Positions 8,101 to 16,962 are shown, numbered from the stretch's first letter. The stretch: 64,000 nucleotides of DNA from DASWED01 sp036394995 (GCA_036394995.1 DASWED010000062.1:1-64000), one strand, 5' to 3'. Translations and numbers: made by a program. The notes: a model not told the origin generated them from the letters alone.

Positions 8101-9348
8101 CTAGGCCGAGCTCGCCCCCTTCATCCCCTCCAGGAGCTGCTCCGCGTACCAGATCTGCTGGTCGGTCGCGGTCTCGCCGTCGCCCAGGAACGTGGAGCCG
8201 TCCTGCCAGTTCAGCGGGCCCTGGTACAGGTTGATCGACTCGTCGGCCAGGCCGGCGATGAACTGGTCCAGCATGGCCGAGTTCTCCTCGGACAGCGCCG
8301 GGCCCTTGATGAACCCGACCGCCGACGTGTCGGGGTCGTTGATGTTGTTCCAGTCCGGCGGGTTCCACTCGAACGTGGCCTTGAAGGTCCCGTCCTGCAC
8401 GGCCTGCGCGGTCTTGAGGTACGCGGGCCCCCAGTTGAAGTACGGGACGCCCAGGCAGACGTCAGGGCCCTCCGTGCACGCCCCCTTGAAGTCGTACGGG
8501 ACGGCCCACACGTCGTCACCGCTCTGGGCCCGCTGGTCCGCTCGGACCAGGGCCTCGGTGGTGTCGATGCCGGAGAGCACCACGTCGGTGCCGGAGTCGA
8601 AGAAGTCGTTCGTCACCTCGGTGGGGTCCAGGGTCTGGCCGGGGATGTTGAACCAGAACCCGATCCAGTTCACGGAGAACTGGAGCTGGGCCGGGTCCTC
8701 GTGCCGGAGATTCGTCCAGCAGTACTTCGCCCCGAGGTACGCCGAGTTGGCGAGACGCCGGGTCTCCGCGTTGATCAGGGGCCCGAGGTATCCGATCTTC
8801 CCGGTCTGGGTGGTGAGTGCCGCGGAGCACCCTCCCATCATCTTGCCGAACTCCATGCGCCCCATGATGTTGCCCAGGTTGGTGAGGTCGGCGTGGTAGT
8901 CCTGGCCGTCGGGCCACGCGCTGTCGCCGGATGACCAGATCATCGGCACGTCCGGGTGGGCGGCGGCCGCCGCCAGGATGCCGTCCTTCATGTCGTCGGA
9001 CGTGGCGAAGATGAGCTGGGCGCCCCGGTCGATCATGTCGGTGACCGCCTGCTCCACCGAGGTCTCCGGACGGTCGGCCGGGTTGACCTTGTCGAGGACG
9101 ATCATCTTCGCGCCGAGCTTCTGTTCGACGTACTGCCCGGCCTCGAAGTGGGCCTGGGACCAGCCGTGGTCGTTCTGCGGACCGACCAGCAGCATGCCGA
9201 ACGTGAGCTGCTCCTCGGGCGGAGCGCTGCTCGATCCCGGCGCCGCGGTGGTGTTGTTGTTCCCGCCCCCGCCACCACAGGCGACGGCGACGAACGCGAC
9301 CACGATGCCGACGGCGAGCAGAGCAAAACCGTTTCGTCTGCGTGCCAT
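8101..9348 (-). CDS. BMP-family (PnrA-like) ABC transporter substrate-binding lipoprotein
   Basis: A 415-residue periplasmic-type binding protein. The signal ends in VAVACGGGG, giving lipidated Cys24, followed by an Asn/Thr/Ser-rich linker. The core begins LTFGMLLVGPQNDHGWSQ, the typical BMP/PnrA opening in which the ligand-binding Asp/Asn and Trp occur. The ATG at 9348 was chosen because it gives the lipoprotein signal; purine-rich sequence lies just upstream. Relatives bind purine nucleosides. It is the first gene of the operon, so it should be the most strongly expressed. The mature protein is somewhat longer than PnrA itself. Confidence 0.88.
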   Translation of the reverse strand: MARRRNGFALLAVGIVVAFVAVACGGGGGNNNTTAAPGSSSAPPEEQLTFGMLLVGPQNDHGWSQAHFEAGQYVEQKLGAKMIVLDKVNPADRPETSVEQAVTDMIDRGAQLIFATSDDMKDGILAAAAAHPDVPMIWSSGDSAWPDGQDYHADLTNLGNIMGRMEFGKMMGGCSAALTTQTGKIGYLGPLINAETRRLANSAYLGAKYCWTNLRHEDPAQLQFSVNWIGFWFNIPGQTLDPTEVTNDFFDSGTDVVLSGIDTTEALVRADQRAQSGDDVWAVPYDFKGACTEGPDVCLGVPYFNWGPAYLKTAQAVQDGTFKATFEWNPPDWNNINDPDTSAVGFIKGPALSEENSAMLDQFIAGLADESINLYQGPLNWQDGSTFLGDGETATDQQIWYAEQLLEGMKGASSA

Positions 9349-9372
9349 TGCACACCCCCCCTTTCCGGGTGT

Positions 9373-9384
9373 CATGACGTCATG
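9373..9384. promoter_or_regulatory. Perfect palindrome upstream of the BMP operon, candidate operator
   Basis: CATGACGTCATG is a perfect 12-bp palindrome 25 bp upstream of the start codon of the substrate-binding protein. It lies where a repressor or activator of the operon would bind. No regulator gene adjoins it, and I cannot point to a convincing promoter hexamer pair around it. The rest of the 143-bp gap up to 9491 shows nothing else clear. Confidence 0.35.
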
Positions 9385-9491
9385 CGGGCGAACCGTATCC
9401 CCGCCGTCGAGCCGGCGACAGGACCTCCGGCCCTGCTTCCCCGGGCCGGCCGTCCCCGGCACGGCCCGGGCCTCCCTGGAGCCGGTGCGGC

Positions 9492-9653
9492 CTAGCCGCC
9501 CTCGGGAGGGGGCAGCTCCTGCCACTCGCTCTCCTCGATCCCCTGTCCGCGGCGACGCTTGAAGAACGCGGCGATCGCGGCGACGATCCCGGCGAAGAAC
9601 ACGAACAGGAAGAACTTCTTCTTCCCGCCGCCCTTTTCCTTGTCCTTGCTCAT
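9492..9653 (-). CDS. Small single-pass membrane protein (53 aa) next to tRNA-Ile
   Basis: An ATG at 9653 opens a 53-codon frame ending at TAG 9492. The product has a Lys/Gly-rich start (KDKEKGGGKKK), one membrane helix (about residues 14-31, FFLFVFFAGIVAAIAAFF), a basic stop-transfer patch (KRRRGQG) and an acidic tail containing ESEWQEL. A purine-rich ribosome site (AAGGAGGCGGG) precedes the ATG. Position and architecture recall the DLW-39 family of tiny actinobacterial proteins found beyond gyrA, DUF3566 and tRNA-Ile, although the DLW motif itself is replaced by SEW. The function of that family is unknown. Confidence 0.72.
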   Translation of the reverse strand: MSKDKEKGGGKKKFFLFVFFAGIVAAIAAFFKRRRGQGIEESEWQELPPPEGG

Positions 9654-9670
9654 CCCGCCTCCTTCCCCAG

Positions 9671-9744
9671 TGGGCCTGGATGGACTTGAACCATCGACCT
9701 CATCCTTATCAGGGATGCGCTCTAACCGCCTGAGCTACAGGCCC
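9671..9744 (-). tRNA. ileT: tRNA-Ile (anticodon GAT)
   Basis: The minus strand folds into a complete 74-nt cloverleaf: acceptor GGGCCTG paired with CAGGCCC, D-arm GCTC/GAGC, anticodon stem CATCC/GGATG with loop CTGATAA (anticodon GAT), and T-arm GATGG/CCATC with loop TTCAAGT. The discriminator is A. The 3' CCA is not encoded (CTG follows), which fits the CCA-adding enzyme gene at 44409. The position after gyrA and DUF3566 matches ileT in mycobacteria. Confidence 0.97.
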
Positions 9745-9834
9745 GTGGGCAATGCTGGACCGCACTGGCGGCGCCACCGGTGCCGAGGATACCCGGGGCC
9801 GGGAGAGCGCGCCAATCGGCCGGGCGGGGGCGGC

Positions 9835-10254
9835 TCAGCGGCGCTCGGTGAGGGTGATCTCCAGGCCTCCCACGAGGTCGGAGATCAGGTTGTACATGAA
9901 CGTCACGACCAGCTTCACCAGCGACCAGAACACCACCATGACCAGCCCGAACGCGAAGGCCCGGCTGAACAGGAACCAGCCGTCGATGTGGAAGCTGCCC
10001 TTCGCCTCGCCCAGGATCTCGTGACCGACGAACTCGGCCACCGAGTCGACGACCCCGAGCGCGGAGAGGATGTTGTACAGGATGGTGATGCCGGTGAGGA
10101 CCACCAGCATCACGCAGAAGTAGAACAGCAACGAGAAGCGGAACACCGACCACGGCCCGACCCGCTTGACCACCACGCGGGTCTTGCGCGCGGCCCCGGT
10201 GGGCTCCTGGGCCCGGGGCACGCGGGACGGGGTCACCTCGACGGTGCGAGCCAT
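9835..10254 (-). CDS. DUF3566 transmembrane protein
   Basis: A 139-residue protein with a basic cytoplasmic N-terminus (to about residue 32), then RVGPWSVFRFSLLFYFCVMLVVL, which is the DUF3566 signature and first membrane helix, and a second hydrophobic helix around residues 97-118. It is a conserved actinobacterial membrane protein encoded directly after gyrA (Rv0007 position). Its biochemical role is not established. GTG or TTG alternatives upstream are unnecessary because the ATG leaves a normal N-terminus for the family. Confidence 0.88.
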   Translation of the reverse strand: MARTVEVTPSRVPRAQEPTGAARKTRVVVKRVGPWSVFRFSLLFYFCVMLVVLTGITILYNILSALGVVDSVAEFVGHEILGEAKGSFHIDGWFLFSRAFAFGLVMVVFWSLVKLVVTFMYNLISDLVGGLEITLTERR

Positions 10255-10389
10255 CTCGTTCCTTTCAGGTCAACACGGCGAACCCGCGGGCCCTCACCTC
10301 GGGCCGGGCAGGACGCCGCGCCTGCACTCGGATACCTCTTTGTAGCGGTCCTCGGCGCGAACGGCAAGCACCTTGATGCCCTCGTGCGC

Positions 10390-10677
10390 TCAACCGGTCC
10401 GGCGGGCCGCGTCCGCCGGGGGCGGCGGGCCGAACCTGCCGAGCACGATCCGGATGTGCGCGGGACCCAGGAGGGCCATGGCCGCCGTGACCACGACCCA
10501 GTCGGCGGCCAGCACCCGGTCCTGCACGACCAGCGCCCCCAGCCCCACCGCGGCCCCGCCCACCGCCGCCAGCACGAACACCACCGGCGCGGGAGCCACC
10601 GTCCGGACCCACAGACCGACGGCCACCGACACCGCCACCCCCGCCACGATGAGGAGCACCCCCGTCCCGTCGCCCAC
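10390..10677 (-). CDS. Small membrane protein of unknown function (95 aa)
   Basis: The product has three hydrophobic segments: residues 5-24, 28-48 and about 58-73, with a Pro/Arg-rich C-terminal tail. I recognise no family. It lies between gyrA and DUF3566 on the same strand, with 77 bp to gyrA and 135 bp to DUF3566. Codon use resembles its neighbours, and the hydrophobic pattern supports a real gene. The antisense strand is also open, as usual at this GC content. Confidence 0.5.
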   Translation of the reverse strand: MGDGTGVLLIVAGVAVSVAVGLWVRTVAPAPVVFVLAAVGGAAVGLGALVVQDRVLAADWVVVTAAMALLGPAHIRIVLGRFGPPPPADAARRTG

Positions 10678-10754
10678 GAGCGCGAATGATCGCAGGTCGG
10701 GGGCCGCGGCGTCCCGGAGACTGTGTTCCGGCGCCAGACGGGGTGACGGCCGCC

Positions 10755-13223
10755 TCAGTCCTCGCCGTCCATCTGCATGACCACCGGGGCGATGGCCACG
10801 ACCTTGCCGCCCTCGTCCACTCGCATGGTCCGCACACCCTGGCTCGACCGCCCGACCCGCCGGATCTGGGACGAGGGGACGCGGATCACGATGCCGGTGG
10901 AGGAGATCACGAACAGGTCCTGGTCCTTCGACCCCACGAATGCCCCGGCCAGGCCGCCGGTGCGCTTCGTGAGCTTGTGGACCACCACGCCCTTGGTGGG
11001 CCGGCCCTTGCGGGGGTACTCCTTGATGGCCGTCCGCTTGCCGTAGCCGTTCTCGGTGACGGAGATGAGGTCGTCGCCGGCGCCGGTGTCCACCAGGGCC
11101 AGGACCTCGCCGCCCTGTTCAAGCCGCATGCCGATCACGCCGGCGGTGGCCCGTCCCATGGGCCGCGCCGCGCTCTGGGAGAACCGCGCGGCCAGGCCCG
11201 ACCGGGAGACCAGCATGAGGTCGTCCTTGCCGTCGGTGAGCATGACCCCGATGAGCTCGTCGTCGCCCTTGAGGTTGATCGCCGCCAGGCCCGTCCGGGG
11301 GGAGTCGTACTCCGGCAGGGCGGTCCGCTTGACCATCCCGTGCTTCGTGGCGAACACCAGGAACTTGCCGTCCTCGTAGTCCTTGAGGTCGATGACCGCC
11401 GAGATCCGTTCGTCGGCGGAGACCACCACCCCGGGGAGGTTCGCCGCGAACATGCCCCGGCCCGTGCGGGACCCCTCCGGGATCTCGTGGACCTTGACCC
11501 GGTACACCTTCCCCTTCGTGGTGAAGAACAGCAGCCAGTGGTGGGTGGTGGTGGTGAAGACGTGGCTGACCACGTCCTCCTCCTTGAGGTTCGCCCCGAT
11601 CACGCCCCGGCCCCCCCGGCCCTGCCGCCGGTACGTCTCCACCGGGAGGCGCTTCACGTAGCCGGCCCGGGAGACCGTGATGACGACGTCCTCCTCGGCG
11701 ATGAGGTCCTGCACGTCGAAGTCGCCCTCGTCCGCCTTGATCTGGCTCCGGCGGGGGTTCGCGAACTTCTTGCGGATCTCCGCGAGCTCCTCCGAGATCA
11801 CCGACCGGACCTTCCCGGGGTCGTCCAGCAGCCCCGTGAGGTACGCGATTCGCTCCAGGAGATCCCTGTGCTCCTGTTCCAGCTCGCCGCGGGCCAGGCG
11901 GGTCAGACGGCGAAGGGGCATGTCCAGGATGTGGTTGGCCTGGATCTCGGAGAGCTCGAACCGCGCCATCAGCTTGGTCCGGGCCTCGTCGGCGTCCTGG
12001 GCGGCGCGGATGATCCGGATGACCTCGTCGATGTGCTCGAGCGCGATGAGGAGGCCGAGCACGATGTGGTCGCGCTCCTGCGCCCGGCGGAGCTGGAACC
12101 TGGTCCGGCGGGTGACCACGTCGATCTGGTGGTCGATGTAGTGCCCGATGACCTCGGTGAGCGGCATGACCTTCGGCACGCCGTCCGTGAGCGCCAGCAT
12201 GATCACGCCGAACGAGTCCTGGAGCTGGGTGTGCTTGTAGAGGTTGTTGAGCGCGACGTGGGGGTTGGCCCCCGCGCGGAGCTCGATGACCAGGCGCATC
12301 CCCTGCTTGTTGCTCTCGTTGCGGATGGCAAGGCGGTTCGGGGAGTCGTTGGCGATCTCGGGGATCTTCCGTTCCTTGCGGAGGAGGGCCACCTTCATGA
12401 GAAGGGCCGCCGGGTTCACCTGGTACGGGACCTCGGTGATCACGATGCGCTGGCCCCCGCGTGAGGTCTCCTCGATGGCGGCCAGGCCCCGGACCCTGAT
12501 CGAACCGCGGCCGGTCACGTAGGCGTCCCGGATGCCCTCGCGGCCCATGATCACCCCGCCCGTGGGGAAATCCGGTCCCTTGATGTGCTTCATCAGCCCC
12601 GACACCGTGATCTCCGGCTCGTCGATCATCGCCACCACGGCGTCGATGACCTCGCCGAGGTTGTGCGGCGGGATGTTCGTGGCCATGCCCACGGCGATCC
12701 CGCCGGCGCCGTTCACCAGGAGGTTGGGGAACCGGCTGGGGAGCAGGAGGGGCTCCTGCTCGTACCCGTCGAAGTTCGGGGCGAAGTCGACCGTCTCCTG
12801 GTCGATCTCGCGCAGGAGCTCCATGGCGATCGGGGCCAGGCGGGCCTCGGTGTACCGGTACGCCGCGGCGGGGTCGCCCTCCGGCGAGCCGAAGTTCCCG
12901 TGGCCGTCGATGAGCGGGGCCCGGAGCGCCCAGGACTGCGCCATCCGGACAAGGGCGTCGTACACCGACTGGTCGCCGTGGGGGTGGTACTTCTTGAGGA
13001 CCTCCCCCACCGCCGCCGCGCACTTCCGGTGGGGCCGATCGGGCCGGAGGCCCGACTCCAGCATCGAGTACAGGATCCTGCGCTGGACCGGCTTCAGCCC
13101 GTCCCGGACGTCCGGGAGGGCCCGCCCCACGATGACCGACATCGCGTAGTCCAGGTACGAACGCTGGATCTCGTCCTGGATGTCGACGGGCTCGATCCGT
13201 CCCGCCAGCAGGCTCTGGGACAT
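10755..13223 (-). CDS. gyrA: DNA gyrase subunit A
   Basis: An 822-residue type II topoisomerase subunit that cuts and rejoins DNA to introduce negative supercoils, acting as A2B2 with GyrB encoded 42 bp upstream. The winged-helix quinolone pocket is KKYHPHGDQSVYD (residues 77-89), and the catalytic tyrosine is Tyr124 in RYTEARL, with Arg123 before it. The C-terminal beta-pinwheel repeats are present, including GyrA-box-like QGRGGRG near residue 530. Length is normal. The position equivalent to E. coli Ser83 is Gln85 here, where Ser or Ala is usual, which may lower quinolone binding. Confidence 0.98.
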   Translation of the reverse strand: MSQSLLAGRIEPVDIQDEIQRSYLDYAMSVIVGRALPDVRDGLKPVQRRILYSMLESGLRPDRPHRKCAAAVGEVLKKYHPHGDQSVYDALVRMAQSWALRAPLIDGHGNFGSPEGDPAAAYRYTEARLAPIAMELLREIDQETVDFAPNFDGYEQEPLLLPSRFPNLLVNGAGGIAVGMATNIPPHNLGEVIDAVVAMIDEPEITVSGLMKHIKGPDFPTGGVIMGREGIRDAYVTGRGSIRVRGLAAIEETSRGGQRIVITEVPYQVNPAALLMKVALLRKERKIPEIANDSPNRLAIRNESNKQGMRLVIELRAGANPHVALNNLYKHTQLQDSFGVIMLALTDGVPKVMPLTEVIGHYIDHQIDVVTRRTRFQLRRAQERDHIVLGLLIALEHIDEVIRIIRAAQDADEARTKLMARFELSEIQANHILDMPLRRLTRLARGELEQEHRDLLERIAYLTGLLDDPGKVRSVISEELAEIRKKFANPRRSQIKADEGDFDVQDLIAEEDVVITVSRAGYVKRLPVETYRRQGRGGRGVIGANLKEEDVVSHVFTTTTHHWLLFFTTKGKVYRVKVHEIPEGSRTGRGMFAANLPGVVVSADERISAVIDLKDYEDGKFLVFATKHGMVKRTALPEYDSPRTGLAAINLKGDDELIGVMLTDGKDDLMLVSRSGLAARFSQSAARPMGRATAGVIGMRLEQGGEVLALVDTGAGDDLISVTENGYGKRTAIKEYPRKGRPTKGVVVHKLTKRTGGLAGAFVGSKDQDLFVISSTGIVIRVPSSQIRRVGRSSQGVRTMRVDEGGKVVAIAPVVMQMDGED

Positions 13224-13265
13224 CTAGCGGGTCACCCCTTCACCGGGCCCGGGTTCGGTGCCGGA

Positions 13266-15191
13266 CTACACGTCAAGGTTCTGCACGTCCTTGGCGTTGG
13301 TCTGGATGAAGTTCCTTCGGGCCTCCACGTCGGTCCCCATCAGGATCGAGAACAGGCGGTCGGCGGCGACGGCGTCCTCCACGTCCACGCGGAGCAGTGT
13401 CCGGGTCTCGGGGTCCATGGTGGTCTCCCACAGCTGGTTCGCGTCCATCTCGCCGAGGCCCTTGAACCGCTGCGGGTTGTCGAACTTCTTGTTGCCGTTC
13501 GCGCTCCGGAACTGGTCCCACTCGCGCTCGGAGTAGAAGTAGTGCTGCTGCTTGTCCTGCTTCACCATGTACAGGGGCGGCTGGGCCAGGTACATGTAGC
13601 CGGCCTCGATGAGCTCCTTCATCTGGCGGAAGAAGAACGTCAGCAGCAGCGTGCGGATGTGGGCGCCGTCGACGTCGGCGTCGGCCATGATCACCACCCG
13701 GTGGTAGCGGGCCTTCGTGATGTCGAACTCGTCGCCGATCCCCGTCCCCATGGCGGCGATGAGGGCCTGGATCTCGATGTTCTCGAGGGTCTTGTGGAGC
13801 CGGGCCTTCTCGACGTTCAGGATCTTGCCGCGGATGGGCAGGATGGCCTGGGTGACGCGGTCCCGGGCCTGCTTGGCCGAGCCGCCGGCCGAGTCCCCCT
13901 CCACGATGAACAGCTCGGACTGGGCCGCGTCGGTCGACTGGCAGTCAGAGAGCTTGCCGGGGAGCGTGGTGTCGAGCAGGCCCTTGCGGCGGGTCAGGTC
14001 GCGGGCGGCGCGGGCGGCCAGGCGGGCCTTCTGCGCCTGCGAGACCTTGCCCACGATGCGGCCGGCGTCGGCGGGGTGCTCCTCGAGCCACGTCGCCAGG
14101 TGGTCGTTCACGGTGGTCTCGACCATGGAGCGCATGGACGCGTTCCCGAGCTTGGTCTTGGTCTGGCCCTCGAACTGCGGGTTCTGGAGCTTCACGGAGA
14201 CGATCGCGACCAGGCCCTCGCGGACGTCCTCGCCGATGAAGTTGTCCTCCTTCTCCTTCAGCTTCCCCTTCTCCCGCGCGTACCTGTTCACCACGTTGGT
14301 GAGGGCCTTCTTGAGGCCCTCCTCGTGCATGCCGCCCTCGTGAGTGTTGATGGTGTTGGCGAAGGAGTGGAGCTGCTCCGCGTAGCCGCTGTTCCACTGC
14401 ATCGCGACCTCGACCTCGGCGGTCTCCTCGATGCGCTCCATGTGGATGACCCTGGTGTGCAGGACGTCCTTGCCCACGGCGAGATGCTTCACGAAGTCCG
14501 CCACGCCCCCGGAGGCCTTGAAGGTCTCCCGGTGGGCGGGCTGCTCGCGCTCGTCCACCAGCGTGATCTCCACGCCGCGGGTGAGGAACGACAGCTCCTG
14601 GAGGCGTTCGGCCAGGATCTCGCGCCGGAACTCGATGCCCTCGGTGAAGATCTGGGGGTCCGGCCAGAACGTGACGGCGGTCCCCCGGCGCTTCGACGGC
14701 TTCCCCTTGACCAGCTTGCCGGTGGCCTTGCCCCGGGAGTACTCCTGGCCCCACTGGAACCCGTCGCGCTCGACGGCGACCACCAACCGCTCCGAGAGCG
14801 CGTTCACCACCGAGACGCCCACGCCGTGGAGGCCGCCGGAGATCCGGTAACCGCCCCCGCCGAACTTCCCGCCGGCGTTCAGGGTCGTCAGGACGACCTC
14901 GACGGCCGGGCGGCGGTCCTTCGACCTGGGGATGGGGGTAACCGGGATGCCCCGGCCGTTGTCCACCACGGAGACCCCGCCGTCGGCCCGGAGGGTGACC
15001 TGGATCCGGGTGCAGTGCCCGGCCATGGCCTCGTCGATCGAGTTGTCGACGACCTCGTAGACCAGGTGGTGGAGCCCCCGGGAGCTGGTGGTGCCGATGT
15101 ACATCCCGGGCCGGAGCCGGACGTGTTCGACGCCCTCCAGCACCGTGATGTCGGCCGACGTGTACTCGTTCGGATTGGTCGCTGTTGCCAA
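13266..15191 (-). CDS. gyrB: DNA gyrase subunit B
   Basis: A 641-residue ATPase subunit of gyrase. The GHKL ATP-binding motifs are EVVDNSIDEA (about residue 46), VDNGRGIPV and GGLHGVGVSVVNALS. The TOPRIM domain shows EGDSAGGSA, PIRGKILNVEKA and MADADVDGAHIRTLLL, with the metal-binding Glu and Asp residues. It ends with the QRFKGLGEM and NAKDVQNLDV features typical of GyrB. Length is that of actinobacterial GyrB without a large insertion. It lies between dciA and gyrA, as in mycobacteria. Confidence 0.98.
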   Translation of the reverse strand: MATATNPNEYTSADITVLEGVEHVRLRPGMYIGTTSSRGLHHLVYEVVDNSIDEAMAGHCTRIQVTLRADGGVSVVDNGRGIPVTPIPRSKDRRPAVEVVLTTLNAGGKFGGGGYRISGGLHGVGVSVVNALSERLVVAVERDGFQWGQEYSRGKATGKLVKGKPSKRRGTAVTFWPDPQIFTEGIEFRREILAERLQELSFLTRGVEITLVDEREQPAHRETFKASGGVADFVKHLAVGKDVLHTRVIHMERIEETAEVEVAMQWNSGYAEQLHSFANTINTHEGGMHEEGLKKALTNVVNRYAREKGKLKEKEDNFIGEDVREGLVAIVSVKLQNPQFEGQTKTKLGNASMRSMVETTVNDHLATWLEEHPADAGRIVGKVSQAQKARLAARAARDLTRRKGLLDTTLPGKLSDCQSTDAAQSELFIVEGDSAGGSAKQARDRVTQAILPIRGKILNVEKARLHKTLENIEIQALIAAMGTGIGDEFDITKARYHRVVIMADADVDGAHIRTLLLTFFFRQMKELIEAGYMYLAQPPLYMVKQDKQQHYFYSEREWDQFRSANGNKKFDNPQRFKGLGEMDANQLWETTMDPETRTLLRVDVEDAVAADRLFSILMGTDVEARRNFIQTNAKDVQNLDV

Positions 15192-15275
15192 GTAGTCCTC
15201 CGCCTCACCCCGCGCACGGCGATGCGAGCCACACGTTCGCGAGGGGGCTCACCGCGCAAGAAAACTGCCGATGCG

Positions 15276-15281
15276 AGTATA
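15276..15281 (-). promoter_or_regulatory. Candidate -10 element of the gyrB-gyrA promoter
   Basis: On the minus strand the hexamer TATACT lies 84 bp before the gyrB start, inside the palindromic hexanucleotide context GTATAC. No good -35 hexamer is visible at 17 bp, which is common for actinobacterial promoters. The same TATACT hexamer recurs upstream of dnaA and rpmH in this window. The rest of the 141-bp gap between gyrB and dciA shows nothing else distinct. Confidence 0.4.
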
Positions 15282-15332
15282 CCATGCGAACCCCCCTTCC
15301 GGCGGCTTTCCCGACCATCGAAAACCCTTGCG

Positions 15333-15791
15333 CTACAACGGTTTCGGCCCCCGATGGATGGCGTCGTCCACCACCACCGTGACCCGCTTCACCGGCTCCC
15401 CCTCCAGTGTCCGATTCGCCCCATTCCGGATCTCCTCCGACAGGAACTTCACCTGCACTCCCCAGGGCCCGGATGACGCTGCCACGACCAGGTTCCCGGC
15501 CTCCAGGCGGACCGGCCGGCACTCGGCGGCGAGGCGCTCTCCCACCACCTCGGGCCACCTCCGGGCCAGACGCCCCAGGCGCATCCCCTCGGCGAAGACC
15601 CGCTTCCCGAGCAGTCCGGACAGGACGTCACCGATGGGGAAGGTGTCGTCCGAGCGGATCTTCGGGTCCCTGGGGCGAGGCCGCCGGCGCTGCTCGGCGG
15701 CCTTCCGCTCCCACTGCGACTCCGGCGTGCCCCGCCGCACACCCCGCCGGGGGCGCTCCCCCGGGAAGCTCCCCCGCTCCCCCCCGGTCAC
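15333..15791 (-). CDS. dciA: DUF721 protein, DciA-type replicative helicase loader
   Basis: A 152-residue protein. The first 60 residues are basic and Arg/Gly-rich; the DUF721 domain spans roughly residues 65-140 (IGDVLSGLLGKRVF, RWPEVVGERLAAECRPVRLEAGNLVVAA). DciA recruits the replicative helicase DnaB at origins in bacteria lacking DnaC or DnaI. The GTG start at 15791 overlaps the recF stop (GTGA), which decides the start. The gene corresponds in position to Rv0004 between recF and gyrB. Confidence 0.9.
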   Translation of the reverse strand: MTGGERGSFPGERPRRGVRRGTPESQWERKAAEQRRRPRPRDPKIRSDDTFPIGDVLSGLLGKRVFAEGMRLGRLARRWPEVVGERLAAECRPVRLEAGNLVVAASSGPWGVQVKFLSEEIRNGANRTLEGEPVKRVTVVVDDAIHRGPKPL

Positions 15792-16912
15792 GCCCCGGAC
15801 TCCCCGTCGCTCACGGCCGTCCACCCCCGATCGGTCACGTTCCCCGCCCGGACCTCCCACACCCGGTCGGCCTCCGGGGGCACGTGGGCCCGGTCCGCCA
15901 CGGACATCACGGTCTGGCCCCGGCCGGTGAGCCGGCCGGACAGCCTGGCCTGGCGAACGGGGTCCAGGCCGGGGAACGGGTCGTCCAGCAGGAGCACCGG
16001 GGCCTCACCGACCTCTCCGCCCACCGCCGCGGCCAGCCCCAGCCGGAGCGAGAGCGCCGCCGCCCAGGCCTCCCCGTGCGAGGCGAATGCCCTGGCGGTG
16101 AGGTCCCTGACGGCGAGGTCCAACTCGTCCCGGTGGGGCCCCACCAGCGTGGTCCTGCGGACCAGCTCGTCGGCTCGCCGCTCCGCCAGCCGGGCCCGGA
16201 ACTCGGCCTCCACCTCCGACTCGTGGGGAACCGACGGCGCGTACCGGACCTCCAGGCCGTACCCGGTGAGGGCCTCGAACTCCGCGCCGGCCCGGGGGCC
16301 CAACGCGGCCGCGGCCGCGGCCCGGTCCCGGGTGAGCTGGGCTCCCGTTCGGACGAGCTCCCCGTCCCAGGCCTCCAGGCCCGGCGGGGCGCCCGCGCCC
16401 TCCCAGTCCTTCAGCAGGCGGTTCCGCTGCCGCAGGGCCTTCTCGTACGCGTTCGCCGCGGTCTCCTTCGGCGGCCACAGGACCGCCACGGCCTCGTCCA
16501 GGAACGACCGCCGGACGTCGGGCTGGCCCTGCACCACGTCGAGGTCGCCGGGGGAGAAGAACACGGCCCGCACCAGCCGCCGGACGTCGCGCCTGCGCCG
16601 CACCGGCGAGCGGTTCACCTGGACGCGGTTGGCCCCCGCGCTCCTGATCTCCACCTCGATGAGCGAACGCCCCTCCAGCCCGTCCACCTCGCCCCGGAGG
16701 AACGCCGACCCGCCGGCGGCGCCCCGCCGGACGAGCGGCTGGTCCGAACCGACCCGGGGAGATCCCATGGACAGCAGGTAGAACGCCGCCTCCAGCAGGT
16801 TCGTCTTGCCCTCGCCGTTGCCGCCCACCGCCACCACCAGCCCGTCCGGGATCTCGAGCTCCGTGTGCTCGTGATTGCGGAAGTCGCGGGCCTCCAGCCA
16901 CCGCAGCCGCAC
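15788..16912 (-). CDS. recF: DNA replication and repair protein RecF
   Basis: A 374-residue SMC-like ATPase that helps load RecA at single-strand gaps. Walker A is GGNGEGKTN (about residue 30). The signature-like region is VSVPHES to LVGPHRDELDL. Walker B is PVLLLDDPFPGLD, where the usual LLLDDVFSELD has Pro-Phe-Pro-Gly. Length is normal for the family. It follows dnaN by 50 bp and is coupled to dciA. Confidence 0.95.
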   Translation of the reverse strand: MRLRWLEARDFRNHEHTELEIPDGLVVAVGGNGEGKTNLLEAAFYLLSMGSPRVGSDQPLVRRGAAGGSAFLRGEVDGLEGRSLIEVEIRSAGANRVQVNRSPVRRRRDVRRLVRAVFFSPGDLDVVQGQPDVRRSFLDEAVAVLWPPKETAANAYEKALRQRNRLLKDWEGAGAPPGLEAWDGELVRTGAQLTRDRAAAAAALGPRAGAEFEALTGYGLEVRYAPSVPHESEVEAEFRARLAERRADELVRRTTLVGPHRDELDLAVRDLTARAFASHGEAWAAALSLRLGLAAAVGGEVGEAPVLLLDDPFPGLDPVRQARLSGRLTGRGQTVMSVADRAHVPPEADRVWEVRAGNVTDRGWTAVSDGESGA

Positions 16913-16962
16913 CAGGTCAGGCCGGGCCCGGGGACCCGGGGAGCGCGATGGTCACCTGGGGA

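Noticed and set aside
12585..15476. 963-codon plus-strand frame opposite gyrA and gyrB
   Set aside because: It mirrors gyrase codons and has no recognisable family; third-position GC explains its openness.
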